Part shown: positions 1-6,916 of the stretch, in pieces | Layout: the number at the start of each line of letters is the position of its first letter | How positions within the stretch are numbered: the stretch's first letter is position 1 | NCBI GenBank assembly: GCA_946061315.1 | Contig: CAMGRB010000053.1 | Location: 1-8,036, forward strand | Reading direction: 5' to 3' | DNA length: 8,036 nucleotides | DNA from: an uncultured Clostridia bacterium | GTDB lineage: Bacteria; Bacillota; Clostridia; Oscillospirales; CAG-272 | The notes under the pieces: generated by a model | Told to the model about the DNA's origin: nothing | Database searches by the model: none | The model's input: the letters and a program-made list of their open reading frames with translations, nothing else | Position numbers and translations under genes: made by a program

Positions 1-21
1 ATTATTATATGTAGAAATGCT

Positions 22-41
22 ATGGTGCGACACCATTTTTT
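22..41 (+). terminator. Probable intrinsic terminator of an upstream transcript
   Basis: ATGGTG (22-27) pairs with CACCAT (31-36) around a 3-base loop, and a run of six T follows at 36-41. The stem is short (6 bp) but the T-run is good. It lies before the rny ribosome binding site, so it most likely ends a gene outside the window. It could instead act as an attenuator in the rny leader. Confidence 0.5.
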
Positions 42-82
42 ACATAATTCTCAAGAAAAAATTCATCAAGGAGGTAAAAAGC

Positions 83-1630
83 ATGCCAATCGAATGGATA
101 TTCGGTATAATCGGCGCGGTTCTCGGTATTGCAATCGGCACCGTTGTCGGTATTCTGATAAGAAAAAACGTTGCGGAAAAGCAGATAGGCTCGGCTGAAG
201 CCCAGGCAAAAAAGTTGCTTGAGGACGCAATCAAAGCCGCAGAAACAAAACGTAAAGAAACGTTGCTTGAAGCGAAGGAAGAAATACTTGCCGCAAAAAA
301 CGATTTTGAAGCAGAAGTAAAGGAAAGACGCAGTGAGCTTACACGTCAGGAAATGAGGCTTTCTTCAAAGGAAGAAAATCTCGATAAAAAATCGGACGCG
401 ATGGAAAAGAAAGAGGAGGCTCTTGCAAAGAAGATCAAGGAGAACGAAGAACTCGGAGAAAAAATCAAAAACATAAGGGAGGAGCAATTCAAACTTCTTG
501 AAAGGATCTCGGGGTACAGCATTGAGGAGGCGAGAGCGCTTCTTATCAAGAATCTCGAGGACGAGGTAAAATATGAGCAGGCGCAGAAGCTTATAGAGCT
601 TGAAGCGGAGTTCAAGGAGGAAGCCGACAAGAAGGCAAAGAACATAATTTCTCTCGCCATTGCAAAATGCGCGGCGGAGCAGGTTGCAGAAGCTACAATA
701 TCCGTAGTAAATCTTCCCAACGACGAAATGAAGGGAAGAATCATAGGACGTGAGGGAAGAAACGTTCGCTCCATTGAAAATCTCACGGGTGTCGAGCTTA
801 TAATAGACGACACGCCCGAGGCAATAACCATTTCGGGCTTTGACCCCGTTCGCCGTGAAATTGCGAGAATAGCGATAGAAAAGCTCATATCCGACGGACG
901 CATTCATCCGACGAGAATAGAAGAAACGGTTGAAAAGGCAAGAAAAGAAGTTGAGGCCTCGATAAAGCAGGCGGGCGACAAGGCGGTATTTGAGATAGGA
1001 GTACACGGTCTTAATATAGAACTCGTAAAGCTCCTCGGACGTCTTAAATACAGGACCAGCTACGGTCAGAACGTACTTAACCACTCGTTGGAGGTTGCGG
1101 AGCTTGCGGGCGTTATGGCTGCCGAGCTCGGTGCCGACGTAACGCTTGCAAAAAGAGCGGGACTTCTCCACGATATAGGAAAAGCTCTTACGGCGGAGGT
1201 CGAGGGCTCTCACGTACAGATAGGCGTTGACATTGCAAAGAAATACAAGGAATCAAAAGAGGTTATTCACGCAATAGAGGCTCACCACGGCGACGTTGAG
1301 CCGCAGACCATAATAGCCGTTATCGTACAGGCTGCCGACGCAATATCGGCGGCAAGACCCGGCGCACGCAGAGAAAATCTCGAGAACTATATAAAGAGGC
1401 TCGAGAAGCTTGAGGAAATAGCAAAGAGCTTTGAAGGAGTTGAAAAGACGTTTGCTATCCAGGCGGGCAGAGAGATACGCATTATGGTAAAGCCCGAGCA
1501 GATAAACGACGAAAAGATGGCGCTTGTTGCTCGCGATATTGTAAAGAAAATAGAGTCCGAGCTTGAGTACCCGGGACAGATAAAGGTAAATCTCATAAGA
1601 GAGAGCCGCTTCGTAGATTACGCAAAATAA
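83..1630 (+). CDS. rny: Ribonuclease Y (membrane-anchored endoribonuclease)
   Basis: RNase Y starts mRNA decay by endonucleolytic cleavage at the inner face of the membrane. The 515-residue product is close to the usual ~520 of the family. Residues 1-27 form one N-terminal membrane segment ending in a basic IRKN stretch. A long Lys/Glu-rich coiled coil follows (about 30-200). The KH RNA-binding domain has its GxxG loop at G222-R-E-G225 inside [10 protein letters not shown] (218-227). The HD phosphohydrolase domain shows H334, the diagnostic H363-D364 pair, H401-H402 and D419 as probable metal ligands. Start: ATG 83 has a perfect AAGGAGGT at 68-75 with a 7-base spacer and begins right at the membrane segment. 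An in-frame ATG at 17 lies in the upstream hairpin region and has no such site. The gene is monocistronic here, closed by a strong terminator. No key residue is missing. Confidence 0.97.
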   Translation: MPIEWIFGIIGAVLGIAIGTVVGILIRKNVAEKQIGSAEAQAKKLLEDAIKAAETKRKETLLEAKEEILAAKNDFEAEVKERRSELTRQEMRLSSKEENLDKKSDAMEKKEEALAKKIKENEELGEKIKNIREEQFKLLERISGYSIEEARALLIKNLEDEVKYEQAQKLIELEAEFKEEADKKAKNIISLAIAKCAAEQVAEATISVVNLPNDEMKGRIIGREGRNVRSIENLTGVELIIDDTPEAITISGFDPVRREIARIAIEKLISDGRIHPTRIEETVEKARKEVEASIKQAGDKAVFEIGVHGLNIELVKLLGRLKYRTSYGQNVLNHSLEVAELAGVMAAELGADVTLAKRAGLLHDIGKALTAEVEGSHVQIGVDIAKKYKESKEVIHAIEAHHGDVEPQTIIAVIVQAADAISAARPGARRENLENYIKRLEKLEEIAKSFEGVEKTFAIQAGREIRIMVKPEQINDEKMALVARDIVKKIESELEYPGQIKVNLIRESRFVDYAK

Positions 1631-1644
1631 GCATTCTTAAATTT

Positions 1645-1679
1645 GGCTTGCACAGACGGAAATTTGTGCAAGCCTTTTT
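1645..1679 (+). terminator. Intrinsic terminator of rny
   Basis: GGCTTGCACA (1645-1654) pairs perfectly with TGTGCAAGCC (1665-1674) over 10 bp, with a 10-base loop and TTTTT at 1675-1679. It begins 14 bases after the rny stop codon and separates rny from the lipoprotein gene. Confidence 0.93.
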
Positions 1680-1685
1680 ATACCA

Positions 1686-1714
1686 TTCTTTTTTGACTTC
1701 TCTTTTCATATAAT
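1686..1714 (+). promoter_or_regulatory. Possible sigma-A promoter of the small lipoprotein gene
   Basis: A perfect TATAAT lies at 1709-1714, just after the rny terminator and before the next gene, where a promoter is needed. The hexamer 17 bases upstream (TTCTTT, 1686-1691) is a poor -35 match. A better TTGACT at 1693-1698 is only 10 bases from the -10 box, which is too close to work as its partner. Transcription would start near 1721, giving a very short leader. The -10 box is convincing and the -35 is not. Confidence 0.35.
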
Positions 1715-1737
1715 AAGGAGGAAAGAGAGGAATTGAA

Positions 1738-2244
1738 ATGAAGAAAGCGTTTTTGTGTATCGCCGTGCTTTGCACACTTATTTTCGGCATCTCCTGCTCG
1801 CAAGGGAAAAGATACGGCATTCTTGAATATCAGAAAAACGATATAACGGCAGAGTGCACCGTAAACGGCAAATACGACGTAACAATAGTTTGCAAGGAGG
1901 GCTTTTGCTCCCTTGCCGTGTGCTCCCCTGCGGAGCTTTGCGGCGTCAGCTTCGAGTATAACGGCAACGAATGCTACGCCATATCGGGCGATATAAAAAT
2001 ACCGTTTGAAAAGGAAAAGCTCGGCGGTATATTTGCGCTTATGGGAATATTTGACCTTGACGAGCAATGCGTAAAAACGGTAAAGAGCGAAAACGGCGGC
2101 GGCACCGTTTCTTTTGAAAGTCCACTCGGCACTTACATTATGACCTTTGACGGAGGCGGTATGCCGAAAAGAGCCGTGATAGAAAGCCCCGACTATAAAT
2201 ACGACGTCACAATAAACACGCTCGTTCTCGAAAAGCGCAAATAG
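1738..2244 (+). CDS. Small lipoprotein of unknown function
   Basis: The product is 168 residues and I do not recognise the family. The N-terminus is a lipoprotein signal peptide: two lysines, a hydrophobic stretch (residues 4-18) and Cys20 as the probable lipidated residue in FGISC. The -3 position is Gly rather than the preferred Leu, so the lipobox is not ideal. The mature part (about 148 residues) alternates short hydrophobic and polar stretches with many Gly, Tyr and Asp residues, which suggests a compact beta-rich fold at the outer face of the membrane. Several Cys residues beyond Cys20 are visible. No catalytic motif is evident. Start: GAGAGG at 1725-1730 is 7 bases before ATG 1738; a stronger AAGGAGG at 1715-1721 is 16 bases away and may overlap the transcription start. 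The gene stands alone between the rny terminator and a convergent junction, so its context gives no functional clue. Confidence 0.85.
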   Translation: MKKAFLCIAVLCTLIFGISCSQGKRYGILEYQKNDITAECTVNGKYDVTIVCKEGFCSLAVCSPAELCGVSFEYNGNECYAISGDIKIPFEKEKLGGIFALMGIFDLDEQCVKTVKSENGGGTVSFESPLGTYIMTFDGGGMPKRAVIESPDYKYDVTINTLVLEKRK

Positions 2245-2251
2245 TAACTCT

Positions 2252-2286
2252 TTTACGAAAAGAAAAACGGCGGAAAGGTCCGCCGT
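2252..2286 (-). terminator. Terminator reading on the minus strand (distal to the hydrolase gene)
   Basis: ACGGCGGA (2267-2274) pairs with TCCGCCGT (2279-2286) over 8 bp with a 4-base loop. On the minus strand the hairpin is followed by TTTTTCTTTTC (the plus strand has the matching A-run at 2256-2266), which is the intrinsic terminator layout. On the plus strand the downstream sequence is A-rich, so it should work poorly for the lipoprotein gene that ends 22 bases before it. Confidence 0.7.
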
Positions 2287-2324
2287 GTAAAACAAAATAT
2301 TATAAGTCTGCTTTATCAAAATTA

Positions 2325-2358
2325 AGGGCTGTTGCAAAAGTTGCAACAGCCCTGTTTT
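2325..2358. terminator. Strong bidirectional terminator hairpin at a convergent junction
   Basis: AGGGCTGTTGCAA (2325-2337) pairs perfectly with TTGCAACAGCCCT (2341-2353): 13 bp with a 3-base loop. On the plus strand it is followed by GTTTTATTG; on the minus strand by TTAATTTTG. It sits between the convergent small lipoprotein and hydrolase genes, 12 bases beyond the hydrolase stop codon, and probably serves both. Confidence 0.85.
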
Positions 2359-2364
2359 ATTGAA

Positions 2365-4899
2365 TTATTTTACGATTACGTAAATCGGATTTTCGGATAC
2401 GTTTACCGTAACGGTTTTGTCGGTTACTTCAAGTTCGGACTTTTTACCGGATGTCTGACCGTAAGCGTTTTCGACAAGCGTTGCGCCGTCGGCGTCTATA
2501 TTGAGTTCAAAGTTTTCGACCTTGGTACCGTCGGAGGTAGGACACCAGAGCGCATACGCTCTGTTACCGTTATCGTCCTGATACTCGTATATCCATACAT
2601 CACAGTTGCCGGAATCTATTTCCTTTACAAACCTGTAATCGCCAAGTGTGCTCTTAAGAGTATATACGTAGAAGAACGAATCCTTCTTGTTGCCATCTAT
2701 GTCTATAAGTCCGCAAGTTCCGTACTTTCCGGTGCTTGTCGTTTCGCGGACCGTGTCAAGACACATATACATCATTGCCTTGTCGACTCCTACTGCGGAA
2801 AGGACAAGATATGCTCTTACGAGCCACATTGCCTGTACCTGACGTCCCGTGTACTCGCCGTACGCATGGGCTGCGGTGGGCGCTACGTAGCTCTGTGCGG
2901 TATCCCAACCGAACTCGGAGAGCCATACCTCTTTTTCGGGATAATATTTATCTCTGAAGTTGATAAGCTTCGACATAGCGTCGGCAAGACCGAACTCCTC
3001 GGGAGATACACCTACCGTTATGTTCTGTCCGTTCATAGAGAACGTCCTCGGGAAGTAACAGTGAACGTTGAATGCGTCCATAGCGACGGAGCCGTCGGAA
3101 CGGTTTGCTTTCATCCAATAAGCCATCGTTCCTACCATAACGTTCTGTATTCCCGCAGTTCCTGCCATCGCAAGCTTGATGTTGGGGTCTGCGTTCTTTC
3201 CGCCGAAGAAATAGCGGCTCTCGTTGAAGTTCTTTGTACCGATAGTGCTTACGTGGCCGTCATAAGCAGCGGAGGTAAGTGCCGCCATCTGATATGCATT
3301 ATATCCGCTCGCATCCTCTCCGTTAGGCTCGTTACCAAGCTCTATCCACGTTATATAATTCTGTCCGACTTTTGTAGTTCCGTTCACGCAGGAGTTTATC
3401 ATTGACTCGAGCGCAGAAGACGCGTTGCTTCCGTAACGGGCAGCATAGTTGAATGCAAGGAATGCGTATCCGAGATAGGTTTCGGGAGATAATTTTTCCT
3501 CGTACGACGCAAGATCGGATTTAAGCTTACCCGTTGACGAATCATAAACGTGAGCGACCTCGTCGCCGGATCCGGCTCTCCATTGCAAGCAAGGAATTAC
3601 GTTTAAGTTCATTACGTCGGGGTCAGACCAGATCATATAGAAATCGTCCGCTATTCCGTGCGGGGTCTGGAAGTTGACGGCGTTCTTCGGGAAGCTCTGG
3701 TATGAGTAGCTCCATCCTACGTTGTGGTACTCACGGATAACGCCTGCCGGCAAAAGCTGAGAATTAGAGCTGTTGACAAGCGCGTTCATACCAATCATCT
3801 CGCCCATGGTGGGAAGCTCACGTACCTCGGTGGCAACTCTCGTATCTCCCTCGCCCGTTGCATATCCGTAAACGAGGACCTCGGTCGGTATCTCGCCGTT
3901 CTTGTATTCAAGAAGAATGTACTGTACTTCTTTGCCTATTTCTATTTTGTTCCACGACATAGGCTTCGTATCCGTCACGGTTACGGAAGACGTGGTCCAC
4001 TCCTCCGGCTTGTCATAGCTTACCGTGGTATCGGACGTCCTTACCGTTATCGGATAAGCGCTCTGTCTGTAGTAAACGTATATACACTCAACGTAGGTCA
4101 TATACTCAAGGTCTATTACAGGCTTAAAGACAATATTTGCGTGGTCTTCTTTCTCGTTGTAAACGGTGTCCTGTATGACGCTGTCATTGTAGGTTATCGA
4201 ATATCCCGAGGAGGGTATAAGTCCCTTACCGTGAAGCGGGTCGGCAACGCTTTGCTCATCGAAAAGCTTCGACGCAAAATCTCTGTTGACCTGACCTGCG
4301 TAGACGGTATTGACCTCACCGTATTTTATCGGTATTACATCAAGTCCTCCGGCTCTCACGCACTCAACGCCGGAGCTTGCCTTACCCGAGGTTGCTTTTA
4401 CGGCTATGTAGTACTTATGCTCTGCATCCGCCGTGATTCCCTTTACGGTTATTCTGGCATATCCGTCACCCGATACTGCTGTCGCATCGGCTTTGGTCGC
4501 ATCGTCGAAATTATCTTCGGTTATCTCGGAATCCGAATATCTTACGTCAAATTCAAGATTTTCTCCTATCGTGTTTACCTTGACGACAACGGAGCTTGAA
4601 GAAATTTTGTTTATGCGGAGCCATCTTAACGAAGGAGCGGATTTTGCATCTGAAACGATGGGCTTTATCGGGTCGTCGGGTTTATCGCCGCTTCCCGTAT
4701 CCGTTCCGGTGTCCTTGTTACCGGTATCTTTATTACCGGTGTCGGTTCCCGTATTGTTGCCGCCGCTCGTATCGTTTCCCGAGGTTTCGTCCGTATCGGT
4801 CCCTCCGGGAGTAACGGTGCAAGAGCACGACGTAATGATCGGTAAAAGCAGTAAAATCATCATGATAACGGCAATTACCGGCAGTAATTTTCTTTTCAT
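2365..4899 (-). CDS. Multidomain lipoprotein with clan GH-A type glycoside hydrolase domain
   Basis: This 844-residue protein is probably a surface-anchored enzyme acting on a polysaccharide; its substrate and exact family cannot be read from the sequence. Residues 1-24 are a signal peptide, with Cys25 in the lipobox ITSC. Residues ~28-80 are a Thr/Gly/Asp/Asn linker with NKDTG repeats, likely a spacer from the membrane. Residues ~87-185 look like a fibronectin type III domain and ~195-350 like a galactose-binding (F5/8-like) beta domain. The catalytic barrel covers ~355-750: IELGNEP puts the presumed acid/base at E524, and WLSEFGWD the presumed nucleophile at E662. These are the strand-4 and strand-7 glutamates typical of clan GH-A. 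Residues ~755-844 form a final beta domain. Start: GGAGG at 4907-4911 (minus strand) is 7 bases from the ATG. It has its own promoter and a downstream terminator. No transporter, regulator or other carbohydrate gene is adjacent. The GH-A reading is confident, the accessory domains less so. Confidence 0.88.
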   Translation of the reverse strand: MKRKLLPVIAVIMMILLLLPIITSCSCTVTPGGTDTDETSGNDTSGGNNTGTDTGNKDTGNKDTGTDTGSGDKPDDPIKPIVSDAKSAPSLRWLRINKISSSSVVVKVNTIGENLEFDVRYSDSEITEDNFDDATKADATAVSGDGYARITVKGITADAEHKYYIAVKATSGKASSGVECVRAGGLDVIPIKYGEVNTVYAGQVNRDFASKLFDEQSVADPLHGKGLIPSSGYSITYNDSVIQDTVYNEKEDHANIVFKPVIDLEYMTYVECIYVYYRQSAYPITVRTSDTTVSYDKPEEWTTSSVTVTDTKPMSWNKIEIGKEVQYILLEYKNGEIPTEVLVYGYATGEGDTRVATEVRELPTMGEMIGMNALVNSSNSQLLPAGVIREYHNVGWSYSYQSFPKNAVNFQTPHGIADDFYMIWSDPDVMNLNVIPCLQWRAGSGDEVAHVYDSSTGKLKSDLASYEEKLSPETYLGYAFLAFNYAARYGSNASSALESMINSCVNGTTKVGQNYITWIELGNEPNGEDASGYNAYQMAALTSAAYDGHVSTIGTKNFNESRYFFGGKNADPNIKLAMAGTAGIQNVMVGTMAYWMKANRSDGSVAMDAFNVHCYFPRTFSMNGQNITVGVSPEEFGLADAMSKLINFRDKYYPEKEVWLSEFGWDTAQSYVAPTAAHAYGEYTGRQVQAMWLVRAYLVLSAVGVDKAMMYMCLDTVRETTSTGKYGTCGLIDIDGNKKDSFFYVYTLKSTLGDYRFVKEIDSGNCDVWIYEYQDDNGNRAYALWCPTSDGTKVENFELNIDADGATLVENAYGQTSGKKSELEVTDKTVTVNVSENPIYVIVK

Positions 4900-4931
4900 T
4901 TCATTTCCTCCGAAATTTTTATGCTGCTTAT

Positions 4932-4960
4932 ATGATACACCATATCCTTAAAGATTTCAA
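4932..4960 (-). promoter_or_regulatory. Sigma-A type promoter of the hydrolase lipoprotein gene
   Basis: On the minus strand, TTGAAA (4955-4960) and TATCAT (4932-4937) are separated by exactly 17 bases (4938-4954). Each hexamer differs from consensus at one position. Transcription would start near 4925, about 25 bases before the start codon, leaving a short leader with the GGAGG site. The large lipoprotein can therefore be transcribed independently of the amidase gene upstream. Confidence 0.75.
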
Positions 4961-4996
4961 TAGTTTTGTTGAAAGTTTACAAATATTTTTTTATTA

Positions 4997-5037
4997 AAGG
5001 GCATTTATTGATACTGTTATCATATTTTTGCCATTTT
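4997..5037. repeat. AT-rich dispersed repeat, copy 1 (with inner hairpin)
   Basis: The element starts AAGGGCATTT and ends TATTTTTGCCATTTT. GGCA (5000-5003) can pair with TGCC (5029-5032), enclosing a second hairpin TGATA/TATCA (5009-5013 with 5018-5022). A shorter copy lies at 6841-6870. It sits between the amidase stop codon and the hydrolase promoter. As a minus-strand terminator it is poor, because no T-run follows. Its role is unknown. Confidence 0.5.
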
Positions 5038-5100
5038 TTCGACTTTTTTCGTATCTTTTCCGCGCTGTAAAATCTGCGTTTTGCGTTGAATTTTTGTCTG

Positions 5101-5760
5101 TTATTCCCCCGTGTTCTGTGGCGTGCCTTCGTTTTGTGCTCCGTTGCCGACTTCGTTTTGCGTTTCGCCCGTGGGACTTTGCGCATTATTGACACTCTCG
5201 GGGGGATTTTCCGTTACCGCCTCGGGAATCGGTGGAGAATAAAGATATTCAAAGCAATCGAATAAGAATGAAGTATCGTATCTTACGCCCATTATGTGTA
5301 TCAGCCTGAAAGATGCGTAATTGTAGCTTGACAGCGGCCTGTCAAGAGCGTCGTTTGAGTTTGCGCAAATATAGATTTCACCGTTTTCTATCTTGCTGAT
5401 TATAAGGGTATGATAAAACACTCCGTCAGAATTTTGGAGCTGTATAACGTCGCCTATCATCGCCTCCTCGACAGCGGCGTCCCTGCCGTAAGGACCGACG
5501 CCCTCGTTATAGATCATAAAATTGTAAAAATAGTCTACCCCCGTCCACGAAGCCGAACGTCTGTTTGTGGAAAGATAATACCAGCCGTACACAGGCGTAA
5601 AATTCATTACGCAACTGCCCGCCAAAACGCATTGAGATACAAAATTGGTACAATTTCCGCCTATGCCCGCAAACGAATAAAACAGAGGATTTCTTACAAG
5701 AGCGTATTTCCTTGCGTACATCACAGCCCTTTCCCTTATGTATTCCTTTTCAAGTATCAT
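5101..5760 (-). CDS. Amidase_6-type cysteine amidase/peptidase, no signal peptide
   Basis: This 219-residue protein matches the amidase_6 domain, a papain-like (NlpC/P60-related) fold. The hallmark GGNCTNFVSQCVLAG carries the presumed nucleophile Cys37. His117 in VFYHTLI follows a GDVIQLQ strand, and Asn134/Asn136/Asp137 in ICANSND sit where the third catalytic residue is expected. Aromatic residues in PVYGWYYL and RRSASW lie between. Residues ~177-219 are a Pro/Asn/Gln/Glu/Gly-rich, probably disordered tail. There is no signal peptide or membrane segment. An in-frame stop at 5770-5772, four codons before the start, rules out an N-terminal extension. GAGGTGA (5765-5771) is an excellent ribosome binding site. 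Family members are often linked to cell-wall or spore-related hydrolysis; this one looks cytoplasmic or is exported by another route. It is divergent from the phosphate transporter gene and 201 bases upstream of the hydrolase gene on the same strand. No clear terminator follows it, so some readthrough is possible. Confidence 0.87.
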   Translation of the reverse strand: MILEKEYIRERAVMYARKYALVRNPLFYSFAGIGGNCTNFVSQCVLAGSCVMNFTPVYGWYYLSTNRRSASWTGVDYFYNFMIYNEGVGPYGRDAAVEEAMIGDVIQLQNSDGVFYHTLIISKIENGEIYICANSNDALDRPLSSYNYASFRLIHIMGVRYDTSFLFDCFEYLYSPPIPEAVTENPPESVNNAQSPTGETQNEVGNGAQNEGTPQNTGE

Positions 5761-5793
5761 AAAATCACCTCACAGTCAATATATCTTATGTGA

Positions 5794-5829
5794 AAGGCGG
5801 AATTATGTGCCTGTCCTCGCCTTGGGAGG
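5794..5829 (+). promoter_or_regulatory. Two candidate ribosome binding sites deciding the transporter start
   Basis: AAGGCGG at 5794-5800 lies 6 bases before an in-frame GTG (5807), and GGAGG at 5825-5829 lies 4 bases before ATG 5834. The second is the better match but unusually close; the first has better spacing but serves a GTG. I chose ATG 5834; the GTG start would add 9 residues (VPVLALGGV). Confidence 0.45.
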
Positions 5830-5833
5830 TGTG

Positions 5834-6826
5834 ATGTTTTTTAGCTCTTTTTCGGGAATTTTCGATACTCCTTGGGGTGTTTTTGCACTTTTGCTCTCCC
5901 TCGGAGTCATTTTTGTAAACGGCTTTACCGATGCGCCAAACGCCATAGCGTCGTCCGTCTGTTCGGGTGCCATTTCAATGAAAAGCGCATGTCTTATTTC
6001 CGCCGTGTGCAATTTCGGGGGTGTTTTTCTTATTTCCGTTGTAAACTCCTCGGTAGCAGAATGCGTTTTTTCCCTTGCCGGATTTGACGGTACATTCGGA
6101 ATCTGTGCGTTTTGCGCCTCTTTTGCCTCGATAATCATTTTCGGTGTTGTAGCTTGGTATTTCGGTATGCCATCAAGTGAGAGCCACGCAATGATAGCCT
6201 CTTTGGCGGGTGCTTCCTTGGCTCTGCACGGCTCGTTTTCCACGGGCGATAAATTCCTTGAAATTATCGTTTTTACGATACTCTCCTCGGTTTTTGCCTT
6301 TGCTCTTACCTTCTTTTCATCAAAACTTTTCAAAAAAGATAAGCTACCGTACAGAAAGCTTCAGGTTTTGTCCTGTGTTATGACCTCGTTTATGCACGGG
6401 GCGCAGGACGGGCAGAAATTTATAGGGGTAATGCTGTTTCTTATAAATTTCGGCGGGGAGAGTGTCGGTTTTTCCGTCCCCGTATCGCTTATTCTCACGG
6501 TTTCGGCGGTAATGGCTATCGGCACCTCGCTCGGCGGAGGAAGAATAATAAAATCCCTCGGAGAAAATACGGTAAAGCTCGATTTCAGACGAGGGTTTGT
6601 TTCAGATATATGCGCCTCTGTGTCTTTGTTTCTCTCCTCTCTGCTCGGCTTCCCCGTCAGCACAAGCAATATAAAAGCCTGCTCCGTAATAGGCGCAGGC
6701 ATCTCCGACGGTGAAAAAGTAAACAAAAAGACCGCCGTGTCTGTTCTGGCGGTCTCCGTTATAACTTTTCCCGTGTGTTTTATGCTCGGGTACTTGCTTA
6801 CGCTTTTGTTCGTTTCGATATACTGA
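5834..6826 (+). CDS. pit: PiT-family inorganic phosphate transporter
   Basis: This is a low-affinity inorganic phosphate permease of the PiT family in the cytoplasmic membrane. From ATG 5834 it has 330 residues, normal for bacterial members, and about ten hydrophobic segments. The family's two inverted halves are visible. The first has GFTDAPNAIAS (D33, N36) and GMPSSESHAMIASLAGA. The second has MHGAQDGQKFIGV (H188, D192, K195) and GFPVSTSNIKACSVIGAG. A basic loop (KLFKKDK) joins the halves. Two signatures depart from the common form: Thr replaces Asn in the first (G-x-T-D rather than G-x-N-D), and Gln191 replaces Asn in the second. The changes keep both aspartates, so it may be a clostridial subgroup rather than a dead copy. 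The usual PhoU-like (DUF47) partner gene is not adjacent. No Pho-box or clear promoter is recognisable in the 73-base divergent gap. The start is uncertain by 9 residues (alternative GTG 5807). Confidence 0.9.
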   Translation: MFFSSFSGIFDTPWGVFALLLSLGVIFVNGFTDAPNAIASSVCSGAISMKSACLISAVCNFGGVFLISVVNSSVAECVFSLAGFDGTFGICAFCASFASIIIFGVVAWYFGMPSSESHAMIASLAGASLALHGSFSTGDKFLEIIVFTILSSVFAFALTFFSSKLFKKDKLPYRKLQVLSCVMTSFMHGAQDGQKFIGVMLFLINFGGESVGFSVPVSLILTVSAVMAIGTSLGGGRIIKSLGENTVKLDFRRGFVSDICASVSLFLSSLLGFPVSTSNIKACSVIGAGISDGEKVNKKTAVSVLAVSVITFPVCFMLGYLLTLLFVSIY

Positions 6827-6840
6827 AAAAACGACACTTG

Positions 6841-6870
6841 AAGGGCATTTTTTAATATTTTCTGCCATTT
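6841..6870. repeat. AT-rich dispersed repeat, copy 2 (without inner hairpin)
   Basis: It shares AAGGGCATTT exactly and a nearly identical right end (ATATTTTCTGCCATTTT against ATATTTTTGCCATTTT) with the element at 4997-5037, but lacks the inner hairpin. GGCA (6844-6847) and TGCC (6863-6866) could pair. It starts 15 bases after the transporter stop codon in the convergent gap with the pseudouridine synthase gene, where no conventional terminator is seen. It and the T-rich stretch after it (to 6881) may end transcription weakly. Confidence 0.5.
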
Positions 6871-6916
6871 TGAACGTTTTTAGCCGTGCGCGCCGTCGCT
6901 TATAACTGTATCTCGG

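Noticed and set aside
17..82. Upstream ATG for RNase Y (22 extra residues)
   Set aside because: That start lies in the hairpin region without a ribosome binding site, whereas ATG 83 has a perfect one and begins at the membrane anchor.
365..1213. Minus-strand open frame opposite rny
   Set aside because: RNase Y on the plus strand is fully supported by its domains, and this frame shows no motif or start signal.
2332..3405. Long plus-strand open frame opposite the hydrolase gene
   Set aside because: It has no ribosome binding site, no recognisable domain and an odd Tyr/Val/Arg-rich composition; it is the antisense of a well-supported gene.
3724..4599. Second plus-strand open frame opposite the hydrolase gene
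   Set aside because: The composition is that of an antisense frame and there is no ribosome binding site; the minus-strand gene explains the sequence.
4977..5195. Lys/Arg-rich 72-residue minus-strand frame overlapping the amidase 3' end
   Set aside because: It overlaps the amidase gene in another frame and covers the AT-rich repeat; its basic composition follows from A-rich sequence and it lacks a good ribosome binding site.
5761..5833. Divergent promoters between the amidase and transporter genes
   Set aside because: TATATT- and TATCTT-like -10 boxes can be picked on either strand, but none has an acceptable -35 box at 16-18 bases.
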